Shown here piece by piece: positions 52,692 to 62,912 of a stretch of 64,000 nucleotides of DNA. Position numbers and translations under genes: made by a program. The notes under the pieces are model-generated. The model was not told the origin of the DNA, made no database searches, and saw only the letters and a program-made list of their open reading frames with translations. The stretch is from Ensifer adhaerens (lineage in GTDB: Bacteria > Pseudomonadota > Alphaproteobacteria > Rhizobiales > Rhizobiaceae). The stretch spans positions 124,001-188,000 of the forward strand of contig NZ_LGAP01000009.1 in NCBI RefSeq assembly GCF_001270265.1, given 5' to 3'. Within the stretch, counting starts at the first letter, position 1; every line of letters begins with the position of its first letter.

Positions 52692-54959
52692 ATGAGAGAC
52701 CTTTCCGCAGGTCCGCGCGTTCTCCTCAAGCGGTTGCGCGAGTTGATGGCGGAACCGCTCGAGCCACAGGAGCGCCTTGACCGGATCGTGCGCCAGATCG
52801 CACAGAACATGGTCGCGGAAGTGTGTTCGGTCTATGTGCTGCGTTCCGACGGCGTGCTCGAACTCTACGCGACCGAAGGTCTGAACAAGACCGCCGTCCA
52901 CCTGGCGCAGTTGAAGATGGGGCAGGGCCTCGTCGGCACCATTGCCGCGTCTGCGCGGCCGCTCAACCTGTCCGACGCCCAGGCGCATCCCGCCTTTACC
53001 TACCTGCCGGAAACCGGCGAAGAGATCTATCACTCGTTCCTCGGCGTGCCGATCCTGCGCACCGGCCGCGCGCTCGGCGTTCTCGTCGTGCAGAACAAGG
53101 CGATGCGCAACTACCGCGAAGACGAGGTCGAGGCGCTGGAAACGACTGCCATGGTTCTGGCCGAAATGGTCGCAACCGGCGAGTTGAAGAAGATCACCAA
53201 GCCCGGCCTCGAGCTCGATCTGTCCCGCCCGGTCTCGATCGACGGCAACAGCTACGGCGAGGGCATCGGCCTTGGCTATGTCGTGCTGCACGAGCCGAGG
53301 ATCGTCGTCACCAATCTCTTGAACGAGGATACGGACCAGGAATTGCAGCGGCTTGCCGAAGCTCTGGGGTCGCTGCGCATCTCGATCGACGACATGCTGT
53401 CGCGTCGCGAAGTGTCGATGGAGGGTGAGCACCGCGCGGTGCTCGAGACCTATCGCATGTTTGCCCATGACCGCGGCTGGGTGCGGAAGCTGGAAGAGGC
53501 GATCCGCAACGGCCTGACGGCGGAAGCCGCCGTCGAACGGGTGCAGAGCGAGACCAAGGCGCGCATGATCCGGCTGACGGATCCCTATCTGCGCGAGCGC
53601 ATGCACGATTTCGACGATCTCGCCAACCGGCTGCTGCGACAGCTTTCGGGCTATGGCGCCAAGCTTTCGGCAAGCGACTTTCCGACCGATGCGGTGATCG
53701 TCGCCCGTGCCATGGGTGCCGCCGAACTTCTCGACTATCCGCGCGAAAACGTCCGCGGCCTGGTGCTTGAAGAGGGGGCCGTCACCAGCCACGTGGTCAT
53801 CGTCGCCCGTGCGATGGGCATTCCGGTCGTCGGCCAGGCGGCGGGCGCTGTGGCGCTTGCCGAAAATCGCGATGCCGTCATCATCGATGGCGACGATGCC
53901 AAGGTGCATCTGCGGCCTCTGGCCGACCTGCAGCGCGCTTACGAGGAAAAGGTGCGTTTCCGCGCTCGCCGACAGGCGCAGTTCCGGGCGCTCAAGGACG
54001 TCGAGCCACTGACCAAGGACGGCAAGCGCATCACGTTGCAGATGAATGCCGGCCTTTTGGTCGACCTGCCGCATCTGAACGAAGCGGGTGCTGAGGGCAT
54101 CGGCCTTTTCCGCACCGAACTGCAGTTCATGATCGCCTCGACCATGCCGAAGGCGGAAGAGCAGGAAGCCTTCTATCGCAGCGTCCTGAAGCAGACCGGC
54201 GGCAAGCCGGTGACCTTCCGCACGCTTGATATCGGCGGCGACAAGGTGGTTCCCTATTTCCGTGCGGCGGAAGAGGAAAATCCGGCACTCGGCTGGCGGG
54301 CGATCCGCCTTTCGCTCGACCGGCCGGGCCTGCTGCGCACCCAGCTTCGCGCCATGCTGCGCGCCGCTGCCGGCGCCGAACTGAGACTGATGCTGCCGAT
54401 GGTGACCGAGGTCTCGGAGCTGAAGGAAGCTCGCGAGCTGCTGCAAAAGGAAATCGAGCGCCAGTCGAAGCTCGGCGAACAACTGCCGCGCAAGCTGCAG
54501 TTCGGCGCCATGCTGGAAGTGCCGGCGCTCTTGTGGCAGCTTGACGAGTTGATGAGCGAGGTGGACTTCGTTTCGGTCGGCTCGAACGATCTGTTCCAGT
54601 TCGCCATGGCGGTCGATCGCGGCAATGCCCGCGTCTCCGAGCGCTTCGACGTGCTTGGCCGGCCCTTCCTCAGAATCCTGCGCGATATCGTGCGCGGCGG
54701 CGAACGCCATCAGACGCCGGTGACGCTGTGCGGTGAGATGGCGAGCAAGCCTTTGTCGGCCATGGCGTTGCTCGGTCTCGGCTACCGCTCGGTGTCGATG
54801 TCGCCGACGGCGGTCGGACCGATCAAGGCGATGCTTTTGGCTCTCGATGCCGGCAAACTCGGCGAAGTCCTGAACGCGGCGCTCGACGACACGCGCGGCC
54901 AGACACCGGTTCGCCAGATCCTGATCGACTTCGCTGCGGCGAACGGCATCCCGGTTTAG
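52692..54959 (+). CDS. ptsP: Phosphoenolpyruvate-protein phosphotransferase, nitrogen PTS (EI-Ntr)
   Basis: A 755-residue enzyme I of the nitrogen-related PTS, which passes phosphate from PEP to NPr. An N-terminal GAF domain (about 18-160, FTYLPETGEEIYHSFLGVPI) is followed by the EI N-domain (about 175-410) with the phospho-His in GAVTSHVVIVARAMG and the PEP-binding barrel (about 420-750) with GLFRTELQFM, TFRTLDIGGDKVV and LCGEMASKPL. The GAF domain senses glutamine in rhizobia. Downstream of lysC, same direction. Confidence 0.96.
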   Translation: MRDLSAGPRVLLKRLRELMAEPLEPQERLDRIVRQIAQNMVAEVCSVYVLRSDGVLELYATEGLNKTAVHLAQLKMGQGLVGTIAASARPLNLSDAQAHPAFTYLPETGEEIYHSFLGVPILRTGRALGVLVVQNKAMRNYREDEVEALETTAMVLAEMVATGELKKITKPGLELDLSRPVSIDGNSYGEGIGLGYVVLHEPRIVVTNLLNEDTDQELQRLAEALGSLRISIDDMLSRREVSMEGEHRAVLETYRMFAHDRGWVRKLEEAIRNGLTAEAAVERVQSETKARMIRLTDPYLRERMHDFDDLANRLLRQLSGYGAKLSASDFPTDAVIVARAMGAAELLDYPRENVRGLVLEEGAVTSHVVIVARAMGIPVVGQAAGAVALAENRDAVIIDGDDAKVHLRPLADLQRAYEEKVRFRARRQAQFRALKDVEPLTKDGKRITLQMNAGLLVDLPHLNEAGAEGIGLFRTELQFMIASTMPKAEEQEAFYRSVLKQTGGKPVTFRTLDIGGDKVVPYFRAAEEENPALGWRAIRLSLDRPGLLRTQLRAMLRAAAGAELRLMLPMVTEVSELKEARELLQKEIERQSKLGEQLPRKLQFGAMLEVPALLWQLDELMSEVDFVSVGSNDLFQFAMAVDRGNARVSERFDVLGRPFLRILRDIVRGGERHQTPVTLCGEMASKPLSAMALLGLGYRSVSMSPTAVGPIKAMLLALDAGKLGEVLNAALDDTRGQTPVRQILIDFAAANGIPV

Positions 54960-55030
54960 ATAGATTTGAAGCGCTTTTGTCCTCGTCCGGGCTATGATCC
55001 GGGCGAGGCGAAGCGCATTTGGAGTGACAC

Positions 55031-56113
55031 TTGGCAAAGCTTCCCATTGAGAAAATGCGCGAACTGGAACGACGGTTCGGCGAGATCGAGGCCCGCATGT
55101 CGGCAGGGCCTGCGGCCGACGTCTATGTGAAGCTCGCGTCGGAGTATTCCGAACTGCAGCCGGTGGTCACCAAGATCCGCGCCTATGAGAAGGCGACCGC
55201 CGAGCTTGGCGATATCAATGTCATGTTGGCCGACAGGACGACCGACAAGGACATGCGCGACCTGGCCGAGATGGAAAAGCCGGAGGTCGTTGAGGCGATC
55301 GAGCAACTGGAACAGGAGATCCAGATCCTGCTCTTGCCGAAGGATGCCGCCGACGAAAAGAGCGCGATCCTCGAAATCCGCGCTGGAACCGGCGGCTCGG
55401 AGGCAGCGCTGTTTGCCGGCGATCTTTTCCGGATGTACGAGCGTTACGCGGCGGCCAAGGGCTGGCGGGTCGAAGTGCTTTCGGCCAGCGACGGCGAAGC
55501 TGGTGGTTTCAAGGAAATCATCGCCACAGTTTCCGGTCGCGGCGTGTTTGCGCGATTGAAGTTCGAGTCGGGCGTGCACCGGGTTCAGCGCGTCCCGGAA
55601 ACCGAGGCGAGCGGACGCATTCACACGTCGGCTGCAACCGTTGCCGTGCTGCCTGAAGCCGAGGAGATCGATATCGAGGTTCGGCCCGAGGACATCCGCA
55701 TCGACACCATGCGGTCGTCGGGCGCGGGCGGACAGCACGTGAACACGACAGACTCCGCCGTGCGCATCACCCATCTCCCGACCGGTCTCGTCGTCACGAG
55801 CTCGGAAAAGTCGCAGCACCAGAACCGCGCCAAGGCGATGCAGGTCCTGCGTTCGCGGCTTTACGACATGGAGCGTCAGCGCGCCGACAGCGAACGTTCG
55901 GCCGATCGCAAGAGCCAGGTCGGTTCGGGCGACCGCTCTGAGCGCATTCGGACCTACAACTTTCCGCAGGGGCGCATCACCGATCACCGCATCAACCTGA
56001 CGCTCTACAAGCTCGACCGAATGATGATGGGCGAAATCGACGAAGTCGTCGATGCGCTGCTAGCCGATTACCAGGCGAGCCAGTTGGCCCTCCTGGGCGA
56101 GCAGCGGGGCTGA
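55031..56113 (+). CDS. prfA: Peptide chain release factor 1
   Basis: A 360-residue class I release factor that reads UAA and UAG. The codon-reading tripeptide is PET in [14 protein letters not shown] (PxT class) and the GGQ motif is in [13 protein letters not shown]. The start is TTG at 55031 with GGAG upstream; the next residues [15 protein letters not shown] match the family N-terminus, so the TTG is real. prmC, which methylates the GGQ glutamine, follows after five bases. Confidence 0.97.
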   Translation: MAKLPIEKMRELERRFGEIEARMSAGPAADVYVKLASEYSELQPVVTKIRAYEKATAELGDINVMLADRTTDKDMRDLAEMEKPEVVEAIEQLEQEIQILLLPKDAADEKSAILEIRAGTGGSEAALFAGDLFRMYERYAAAKGWRVEVLSASDGEAGGFKEIIATVSGRGVFARLKFESGVHRVQRVPETEASGRIHTSAATVAVLPEAEEIDIEVRPEDIRIDTMRSSGAGGQHVNTTDSAVRITHLPTGLVVTSSEKSQHQNRAKAMQVLRSRLYDMERQRADSERSADRKSQVGSGDRSERIRTYNFPQGRITDHRINLTLYKLDRMMMGEIDEVVDALLADYQASQLALLGEQRG

Positions 56114-56118
56114 TCGCG

Positions 56119-56988
56119 ATGACGGCCACGCTCGCGCGTCTCGTTTCGGAAAGTCGGGATCGCCTGACGGCGGCCGGCATCGAGCATGCGGCGCTCGACG
56201 CGCGCCATCTTATCTCGGGCCTGCTCGGACTTTCGCTGACGGATGTCGTGACCCGCGGCAGGGATGCGGTGTCGGAGGCGGATGCCGCCAGGGTCCGGGC
56301 CGCCGTCGAGCGGCGGATCGCGCGCGAGCCGGTCTACCGCATTCTCGGCGAGCGGGAGTTCTTTGGCCTGCCGTTCAAGCTGTCGCGGGAAACGCTGGAG
56401 CCGAGGCCGGATACGGAAACGCTCGTCGATCGCATGATCCCGCATCTGCGCCGCACCGTTGCGGCGAAGGGGAGCTGCCGGCTTCTCGATCTCGGCACAG
56501 GGACGGGGGCGATCTGCCTGGCCTTGCTGTCCACTGTTCTTGAAGCGCGTGGGACGGCTACCGATATATCCGAGGACGCATTGGCGACGGCCAGTGCAAA
56601 TGCCGAGTTGCTCGGGCTTTCGGACCGTTTCGAGGCGGTGCGCAGCAACTGGTTCGAAGAGGTGGAGGGTCGCTTCGACGTCATCGTCTCAAATCCGCCT
56701 TATATACGGTCCAGTGTTGTTGTAGAGCTTGAGCCGGAAGTGCGATTGCACGATCCGGCTGCAGCGCTCGATGGCGGAGACGACGGCCTTGATGCCTATC
56801 GTGCCATCGCCCTTCATGCTGGTCATCATCTTGAGACAAACGGCGTGATAGGTTTGGAAATCGGTTTCGATCAGAAAGAGGCGGTTGCGGCATTGTTTAA
56901 TGCCGAGAACTTCCGTTTGCGCGAAGAAGCCAAGGATCTGGGCGGCAACGACCGGGTTCTGATCTTCGAGCGTAGCTTCGACCGTTGA
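56119..56988 (+). CDS. prmC: Release factor glutamine-N5 methyltransferase
   Basis: A 289-residue enzyme that methylates the Gln of the GGQ motif in release factors. Seen: an N-terminal helical domain ending GEREFFGLPFKLSRETLEPR, SAM loop LLDLGTGTGAICLALL and the catalytic NPPY motif in VIVSNPPYIRSS. Five bases after prfA, one transcript. Confidence 0.95.
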   Translation: MTATLARLVSESRDRLTAAGIEHAALDARHLISGLLGLSLTDVVTRGRDAVSEADAARVRAAVERRIAREPVYRILGEREFFGLPFKLSRETLEPRPDTETLVDRMIPHLRRTVAAKGSCRLLDLGTGTGAICLALLSTVLEARGTATDISEDALATASANAELLGLSDRFEAVRSNWFEEVEGRFDVIVSNPPYIRSSVVVELEPEVRLHDPAAALDGGDDGLDAYRAIALHAGHHLETNGVIGLEIGFDQKEAVAALFNAENFRLREEAKDLGGNDRVLIFERSFDR

Positions 56989-57320
56989 AAAAATGCCGCA
57001 CTGGCGCATCTTCTTTCTTGCAGACGCAAAGAAAGGGCTTGGAATCCCAGAGGAAGCGGGCTAGTTTGCCCGCGCACTGGGCAGATGGTCATGGACCTAA
57101 GATTCGTTCCGGTATGACCTGGCCACGGGGATTGCTCTCAAGAAAGAGTTGCTAGGGTTTAACAGTGCCTTGTGCAGGTACCTGTTAATTTGACGCCAGT
57201 CGGCGCCGAAGCCGCCAATGTGCGGGCTCACCGGCGCGCGCTCTGTCGGGCGCGGACGAATCCGGCCGGAAGACGAAACCACATGATCATCATTATCAAG
57301 AGAATTCGGGTGAATGTACT

Positions 57321-58007
57321 ATGAGGCCAGGACAGCAAAACAAGCGCGGCCGCGGGCGGAATAACAACAACAATAACAACAATAGCAACAACGGAAGCAA
57401 CAGCAGTCATAACCGTAAGGGATCCAATCCCCTGACACGGACCTATGATAGTTCGGGTCCGGACGTGAAGATTCGCGGTACCGCGCAGCATATCGCCGAG
57501 AAATACTCGGCGCTTGCTCGCGACGCGCAGAGCTCTGGCGACCGTGTCATCGCTGAAAACTATCTTCAGCATGCCGAGCATTACAACCGCATCATTGCAG
57601 CCGCACAGGCGCAGATGCAGGATCGCTTCCAGCGCGAAGAGCGCCAGGATTTCCGCGGCCAGGATGTCAACGACCAGGACCAGGATCAGGACGATCTGGA
57701 TCAGGGCTACGCCGACGAAACACCGGCTCGGGTTGCAGCCGCGCCCGTGGTCGTCGACCAGCAGCCGGTGATCGACCACCAGCCGGTGATCGACGGTTCG
57801 GGCCCGCAGCCCGTCATCGAAGGCACGCCAGCCGAAGTGGCGATGGAAGAAGAAACGCCAGCGGCTTCCGGCCGTGCGGCCTCGCGCCGCCGCAGCGCAC
57901 CGCGCCCGCGCCGCCCGCGCCGCAGTGCAGCCGATGAAGCTGCCGGTGAAGGCGAAGCTTCAGGCGAAGCGCCTCCGGAAGCTCCGGCTCTGGCCGCGTC
58001 CGAGTAA
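57321..58007 (+). CDS. DUF4167 domain protein
   Basis: A 228-residue protein. The DUF4167 domain (about 30-100) shows NPLTRTYDSSGPDVKIRGTA and YSALARDAQSSGDRVIAENY. The N-terminus is a low-complexity tract of eight Asn then mixed Asn/Ser; the C-terminus holds a repeated VVDQQPVIDHQPVIDG stretch and Ala/Arg-rich sequence. It is conserved in Rhizobiales and likely binds RNA, but this is not shown. The 332-base gap before it holds no gene. Confidence 0.88.
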   Translation: MRPGQQNKRGRGRNNNNNNNNSNNGSNSSHNRKGSNPLTRTYDSSGPDVKIRGTAQHIAEKYSALARDAQSSGDRVIAENYLQHAEHYNRIIAAAQAQMQDRFQREERQDFRGQDVNDQDQDQDDLDQGYADETPARVAAAPVVVDQQPVIDHQPVIDGSGPQPVIEGTPAEVAMEEETPAASGRAASRRRSAPRPRRPRRSAADEAAGEGEASGEAPPEAPALAASE

Positions 58008-58016
58008 ATCTTCGCA

Positions 58017-58034
58017 GGGCCGCATATGCGGCCC
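58017..58034. other. Perfect 18-bp palindrome after the DUF4167 gene
   Basis: GGGCCGCATATGCGGCCC, ten bases after the stop codon and 18 bases before the terminator hairpin. It could add a second 3' hairpin to the transcript. Confidence 0.6.
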
Positions 58035-58052
58035 GGCAGAAACAAACATCAA

Positions 58053-58083
58053 AGGCCCGGTCCGCTTTGCGGCCGGGTTTTTT
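58053..58083 (+). terminator. Rho-independent terminator of the DUF4167 gene
   Basis: AGGCCCGGTCCGC-TTT-GCGGCCGGG followed by six T. One bulged base in the 5' arm. Confidence 0.9.
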
Positions 58084-58141
58084 GTTGCCTGACCATTGTT
58101 CGAATAGCCGGTCGATCGCGGCCGCTGTGGAGCGTTGTGCA

Positions 58142-58726
58142 TCAGGCGCCAATGCCGTTGACGATCAAGGCTGCGAGGTTCGCAGTCGCATTCTCCGCGG
58201 TCGCGCGACCCCGGACGAACTCCCTGGCAATCGTTTCCGCAGCGCCGGCAATGCCCGCGCAACGCAGGCGCAGATCGTCGTCGTCAAGGTTGGAGAAGGG
58301 GGCGACGGCCGCGCCAATGAGCGCGACATAGTCGTCGGCCAGTTCCTGCTGCACCCGGTCCATCTCGGCGTTGCCACGCAGGGCGCCTGACATTGCCTGC
58401 CATTCCGAGCCGTTCTCGATGGCACATCCGATATAGACGGAGCTGATGATGCCGGCGACGGATGCAAGTTCGGCCGGCGCCTCCAGCAAGCCGTTCTTCA
58501 GTTTTTCCGTGTGACGGCTCTCTATCTCGCGCGAAAGTGCGATCAGCAACCCTTCGCGGGTGCCGAAGTGTTCATAGGCGATCGGTTTGCTGACGCCGGC
58601 GCGTTCGGCAAGATGGCCGAGGGTGAGGGCGTCAGCGCCGCATTCCCGCAGGATTTCCTTTGAGGTCTCGATGAGCTGCGCACGCCGTTCGGGCTTGGCA
58701 AGTTTCCTGATGGCCGTCTTCGGCAT
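58142..58726 (-). CDS. TetR-family transcriptional regulator
   Basis: A 194-residue repressor. The helix-turn-helix is in TSKEILRECGADALTLGHLA, ERAGVSKPIAYEHFGTREGL (residues about 22-60), typical for TetR. It is divergent from a saccharopine dehydrogenase-like gene and very likely controls it and itself through the dyad sites at 58803-58829. Ligand unknown. Confidence 0.9.
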   Translation of the reverse strand: MPKTAIRKLAKPERRAQLIETSKEILRECGADALTLGHLAERAGVSKPIAYEHFGTREGLLIALSREIESRHTEKLKNGLLEAPAELASVAGIISSVYIGCAIENGSEWQAMSGALRGNAEMDRVQQELADDYVALIGAAVAPFSNLDDDDLRLRCAGIAGAAETIAREFVRGRATAENATANLAALIVNGIGA

Positions 58727-58777
58727 CGGCCGCTCTCCTCGGGTCGTTCGCGCCAGGCGATAAAATATCCCAATCCC

Positions 58778-58829
58778 TTGACGCAGCGCGTTTGCTACTT
58801 ATCTACTGATGGTAACTTACTAATGGTAG
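58778..58829 (+). promoter_or_regulatory. Promoter with tandem TetR-type operator
   Basis: TTGACG (58778) and TATCTA (58800) with 16-base spacing make a plausible promoter for the rightward gene. It runs into two matching dyads, TAC-TGATG-GTA (58804-58814) and TAC-TAATG-GTA (58818-58828), 14 bases apart, likely bound by the adjacent TetR protein. Confidence 0.55.
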
Positions 58830-58873
58830 GTTGGCAAAAATGCCGACCTCTCTTCCGTCTAGGAGATATGAAC

Positions 58874-59881
58874 ATGTCGAGCAAGTTCTCACCCGTCCTG
58901 ATCATCGGCGGCTCCGGCGTCGTCGGGTCACAGGCGGCCAAGGCGATCCGCAGGCTGCACCCCGGTTTGCCACTGGCAATCGGCGGTCGGGATCTCTCCC
59001 GGGCGCAGGCCGTCGCCGACGAGGTCGGGGGAGCGATCGGCGTAGTGGTCGATCTCGACCGCGCCGATCTTGGCCTTGACGACAATGCCGCGTTCAGCGC
59101 CGTGGTCATCTTCGTCAAGGACGAGAGACTGACCTCGATGCGGTACGCGCAGAACAAGGGAATACCGTATATCAGCCTCTCCAGTGGAACGTTCGAGGTC
59201 GGGCCGGAGGTTGCACAGTATATCCATGCGCCGGACAAGGCGCCGATCCTGCTCGCCAGCCATTGGCTTGCGGGAGCCGCGATTTTCCCCGTGCTCGACA
59301 CCCTCTCGTCCTATGAGACGGTCGATGCGATCCGCATCGGCGTGCTGCTCGACGAAGAGGACATGGGCGGGCCCGCGGCACTCGCCGACTACAACCGCAT
59401 TACCGGTAATGCGCCTGCGTCGCTCACGGTCAAGGACGGCAAGCTGCATTGGGCGAGCGGGCAAGAGGCACTCGCGCGCTACAGAAGTGTCGATGGCGTC
59501 GAACTCGATGCTGCCGCCTATTCGCCCTTTGACGTCATGGCGCTGGCCGCGCGAACCGGCGCCAAGGAAATCCGGCTTGACCTTGCCTATAGCGTGTCCG
59601 CCAGCCGCCGGCGCGGCGAACCGTTTTCAACCGAGATCACGCTTGAAGTCGCTGGACAGGCGAAGGACGGAGAACCGTTGACGCTCCGGCACGAGATTGT
59701 GCATCCGCAGGGGCAGGCGCCGTTGACGGCGCTTGGCGTTGCCCTTGCGGTCGAGCGCATGCTCGGTCTTGCCGGCGGCGAGGCGCCCAAGGCCGGCCTC
59801 TATCTACCTGAGGTGCTGATCGAGCCGGCCTACTACGTTTCTCGGATGAAGGAGTTCGGCACGTCATTTGTCGATCACTGA
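58874..59881 (+). CDS. Saccharopine dehydrogenase-like NAD(P)-binding protein
   Basis: A 335-residue protein with a Rossmann fold opening PVLIIGGSGVVGSQAAKAIR and GGRDLSRAQAVADEVGG, as in the saccharopine dehydrogenase-like oxidoreductases. ATG 58874 has AGGAGA seven bases upstream; the ATG two codons earlier is too close to it. Divergent from the TetR gene, which likely represses it. Substrate unknown. Confidence 0.82.
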   Translation: MSSKFSPVLIIGGSGVVGSQAAKAIRRLHPGLPLAIGGRDLSRAQAVADEVGGAIGVVVDLDRADLGLDDNAAFSAVVIFVKDERLTSMRYAQNKGIPYISLSSGTFEVGPEVAQYIHAPDKAPILLASHWLAGAAIFPVLDTLSSYETVDAIRIGVLLDEEDMGGPAALADYNRITGNAPASLTVKDGKLHWASGQEALARYRSVDGVELDAAAYSPFDVMALAARTGAKEIRLDLAYSVSASRRRGEPFSTEITLEVAGQAKDGEPLTLRHEIVHPQGQAPLTALGVALAVERMLGLAGGEAPKAGLYLPEVLIEPAYYVSRMKEFGTSFVDH

Positions 59882-59942
59882 CCTCTGGGTTGCCGCCGAG
59901 GGGCGTTCGTCCGAGACAGCACGAACATGCCCGGCATCCACT

Positions 59943-59983
59943 TGCAAACGGCCACGCATCGCAAAGAGGCGTGGCCGTTTGCA
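59943..59983. terminator. Long perfect hairpin after the oxidoreductase gene
   Basis: TGCAAACGGCCACGC and GCGTGGCCGTTTGCA form a perfect 15-bp stem with an 11-base loop, 62 bases after the stop codon. It is not followed by a T run, so it may be a weak terminator or a 3'-stabilising structure. Confidence 0.55.
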
Positions 59984-60022
59984 TCCCCCGCAAGATTTCC
60001 TATTTGCGACATGCAATCAGCC

Positions 60023-60051
60023 CTTTAATTTCGAAAACCGCTGCCCCATAT
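60023..60051 (+). promoter_or_regulatory. Candidate RpoH (heat-shock) promoter of clpB
   Basis: CTTTAA, 15 bases, CCCCATAT, close to the alphaproteobacterial RpoH consensus (CTTGAA ... CCCCATnT). It lies about 130 bases upstream of the clpB start. clpB is RpoH-dependent in related rhizobia, which supports the reading. Confidence 0.6.
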
Positions 60052-60183
60052 TCGCTTCGCACGAGTTGATCCCGCGCAAGGTGTGGATCGACGGGCAATG
60101 ACAGGTTCGCCGAATGCGGGAGCCTGATCCTGAAACACCAGCGGGTGCCGCGTGACGGGCCTGGTGGGCTATGGAGGTAGAGA

Positions 60184-62790
60184 ATGAATATCGAGAAATA
60201 TTCCGAACGCGTGCGCGGTTTCCTGCAATCGGCGCAAACCTATGCGTTGGCGCAGGGACATCAGCAGTTCACGCCCGAGCATGTGCTGAAAGTGCTGCTC
60301 GACGACGACCAGGGCATGGCCGCCTCACTGATCGAGCGGGCGGGCGGTGATGCGCGCGAAGCGCGCGCCGGCAATGATGCAGCCTTGGCAAAACTACCGA
60401 AGGTTTCCGGCGGCAACGGTTCCGTCTATCTGTCGCAGCCGCTTGCTCGCGTCTTTTCGAGCGCCGAAGAAGCGGCCAAGAAAGCCGGTGACAGCTTCGT
60501 GACGGTCGAGCGCCTGCTTCTGGCGCTGGCGATCGAAAGCTCCGCTGCCACGGCCGACATCCTGAAGAAAGCCGGCGTGACGCCGACCAAGCTCAACCAG
60601 GTCATCAACGACATCCGCAAGGGCAGAACGGCCGACAGCGCCAATGCCGAGCAGGGCTTCGACAGCCTGAAGAAATACGCCCGTGACCTGACGGCCGATG
60701 CGCGCGAAGGCAAGCTCGACCCGGTGATCGGCCGTGACGACGAAATCCGTCGCACGATCCAGGTACTGTCGCGCCGGACCAAGAACAACCCGGTTCTGAT
60801 CGGTGAGCCCGGCGTTGGCAAGACGGCGATCGCCGAGGGCCTTGCTCTGCGCATCGTCAATGGCGACGTGCCGGAAAGCCTGAAGGACAAGCGGCTGATG
60901 GCGCTCGACATGGGCGCGTTGATCGCGGGCGCGAAGTTCCGCGGCGAATTCGAAGAGCGGCTGAAGGCCGTGCTCAACGAAGTGCAGGCGGAAAACGGCG
61001 AAATCATCCTGTTCATCGACGAAATGCACACGCTGGTCGGCGCCGGCAAGGCGGAAGGGGCGATGGATGCCTCCAACCTCTTGAAGCCTGCGCTTGCGCG
61101 CGGCGAGTTGCATTGCGTTGGCGCGACCACGCTCGACGAATACCGCAAGCACGTCGAAAAGGACGCAGCCCTTGCGCGCCGCTTCCAGCCCGTCATGGTC
61201 GAGGAGCCGACGGTCGAGGACACCATCTCGATCCTGCGCGGCCTGAAGGAAAAGTACGAGCAGCATCACAAGGTGCGGATCTCCGATTCCGCGCTGGTTG
61301 CCGCCGCTACGCTTTCCAACCGCTACATCACCGACAGGTTCCTGCCTGATAAGGCGATCGACCTAATGGACGAGGCCGCCTCGCGTCTGCGGATGCAGGT
61401 GGATTCCAAGCCCGAGGAGCTCGATGAACTCGATCGGCGCATCATGCAGCTGAAGATCGAGCGTGAAGCGCTGAAGAAGGAAACCGACACTTCGTCGAAG
61501 GACCGGCTGGAGAAGCTCGAGCTCGATCTGGTCTCGCTTGAGGAGCAGGCGTCGGCGCTGACGGCGCGTTGGCAGGCGGAGAAGCAGAAGCTTGGCCGCG
61601 CCGCCGACCTCAAGAAGCAGCTTGATGAGGCCCGCAACGAACTGGCGATCGTCCAGCGCAAGGGTGAATTCCAGCGCGCCGGCGAACTGACCTATGGCGT
61701 CATCCCCAAGCTCGAAAAAGAGCTTTCCGATGCCGAAAGCCAGGAGAACGCCAACGCCAATCCGATGGTGCAGGAGGTCGTGACCCCTGACAACATCGCC
61801 CATGTGGTTTCGCGCTGGACCGGTATCCCGGTCGACAAGATGCTGGAAGGCGAGCGCGACAAGCTGCTTCGGATGGAAGACGAGCTGGCGAAGTGGGTCG
61901 TCGGCCAGGGCGATGCCGTCCAGGCCGTATCGCGCGCCGTTCGTCGCGCCCGTGCCGGCCTGCAGGATCCGAACCGGCCGATCGGCTCGTTCATCTTCCT
62001 CGGCCCGACCGGGGTGGGCAAGACCGAGTTAACCAAGGCGCTCGCCCGCTTCCTGTTCGACGACGAGACCGCGCTGCTGCGCGTCGACATGTCGGAATAT
62101 ATGGAGAAGCACTCCGTTGCCCGGCTGATCGGCGCACCTCCCGGCTATGTCGGCTACGAGGAAGGCGGAGCGCTGACCGAATCCGTCCGCCGCCGGCCCT
62201 ATCAGGTCGTGCTGTTCGACGAAATCGAGAAGGCGCATCCGGATGTCTTCAACGTGCTACTGCAGGTGCTCGACGACGGTCGCCTGACCGATGGTCAGGG
62301 GCGCACTGTCGACTTCCGCAACACGATGATCATCATGACCTCGAACCTCGGCGCGGAATATCTGATCGGGCTCGGTGAGAACGAGGACAGCGATGTCGTT
62401 CGCGACCAGGTGATGGACGTCGTCAAGTCGGCCTTCCGGCCGGAGTTCCTGAACCGCGTCGACGAGATCATCCTGTTCCACAGGCTGCGTCGCTCGGAAA
62501 TGGGCGCGATCGTCGATATCCAGCTGGCCCGGCTGCGCAGGCTGCTGTCCGAGCGCAAGATCACGCTGGAACTGGAGGACGACGCGCGGACGTTCCTGGC
62601 CGAAAAGGGCTACGATCCCGCCTATGGCGCCCGCCCCTTGAAGCGGACGATCCAGAAGTATCTTCAGGATCCGCTCGCCGAGAAGATCCTGCAGGGCGAG
62701 TTCCCGGACGGATCCGCCATCAAGGTTCTTGCCGGCTCCGACCGGCTGAACTTCAAGCGTGGCGCCGGCACGGAAAAGGTAGCCGCCTGA
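60184..62790 (+). CDS. clpB: Protein disaggregase ClpB
   Basis: An 868-residue Hsp100 ATPase that, with DnaK, pulls proteins out of aggregates. Domains: ClpN repeats (about 1-145), AAA-1 (about 160-400) with Walker [10 protein letters not shown] and Walker [14 protein letters not shown], coiled-coil middle domain (about 405-525), AAA-2 (about 550-760) with [10 protein letters not shown] and [13 protein letters not shown], and a C-terminal D2-small domain with the family's [11 protein letters not shown]. Ribosome binding site GGAGGTAG just upstream. Followed by a strong terminator. Confidence 0.98.
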   Translation: MNIEKYSERVRGFLQSAQTYALAQGHQQFTPEHVLKVLLDDDQGMAASLIERAGGDAREARAGNDAALAKLPKVSGGNGSVYLSQPLARVFSSAEEAAKKAGDSFVTVERLLLALAIESSAATADILKKAGVTPTKLNQVINDIRKGRTADSANAEQGFDSLKKYARDLTADAREGKLDPVIGRDDEIRRTIQVLSRRTKNNPVLIGEPGVGKTAIAEGLALRIVNGDVPESLKDKRLMALDMGALIAGAKFRGEFEERLKAVLNEVQAENGEIILFIDEMHTLVGAGKAEGAMDASNLLKPALARGELHCVGATTLDEYRKHVEKDAALARRFQPVMVEEPTVEDTISILRGLKEKYEQHHKVRISDSALVAAATLSNRYITDRFLPDKAIDLMDEAASRLRMQVDSKPEELDELDRRIMQLKIEREALKKETDTSSKDRLEKLELDLVSLEEQASALTARWQAEKQKLGRAADLKKQLDEARNELAIVQRKGEFQRAGELTYGVIPKLEKELSDAESQENANANPMVQEVVTPDNIAHVVSRWTGIPVDKMLEGERDKLLRMEDELAKWVVGQGDAVQAVSRAVRRARAGLQDPNRPIGSFIFLGPTGVGKTELTKALARFLFDDETALLRVDMSEYMEKHSVARLIGAPPGYVGYEEGGALTESVRRRPYQVVLFDEIEKAHPDVFNVLLQVLDDGRLTDGQGRTVDFRNTMIIMTSNLGAEYLIGLGENEDSDVVRDQVMDVVKSAFRPEFLNRVDEIILFHRLRRSEMGAIVDIQLARLRRLLSERKITLELEDDARTFLAEKGYDPAYGARPLKRTIQKYLQDPLAEKILQGEFPDGSAIKVLAGSDRLNFKRGAGTEKVAA

Positions 62791-62804
62791 ACCACAGAAA
62801 CTGC

Positions 62805-62833
62805 AAAAGGCCGCCTTTCGGGGCGGCCTTTTT
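62805..62833 (+). terminator. Rho-independent terminator of clpB
   Basis: AAAAGGCCGCC-TTTCGG-GGCGGCCTTTTT, an 11-bp stem ending in a T run, 15 bases after the stop codon. It is symmetrical enough to act on the convergent gene as well. Confidence 0.92.
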
Positions 62834-62912
62834 CGTTCATGCACTTGAAATTCCGTCGCTGCAGGGATCGCGGCCACCGCCGATCGAAGCGCCGAACCGC
62901 GGATGTCGCGGG

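Noticed and set aside
52665-55037. 790-codon frame opposite ptsP
   Set aside because: Antisense shadow of ptsP, rich in Arg, His and Gln with no domain.
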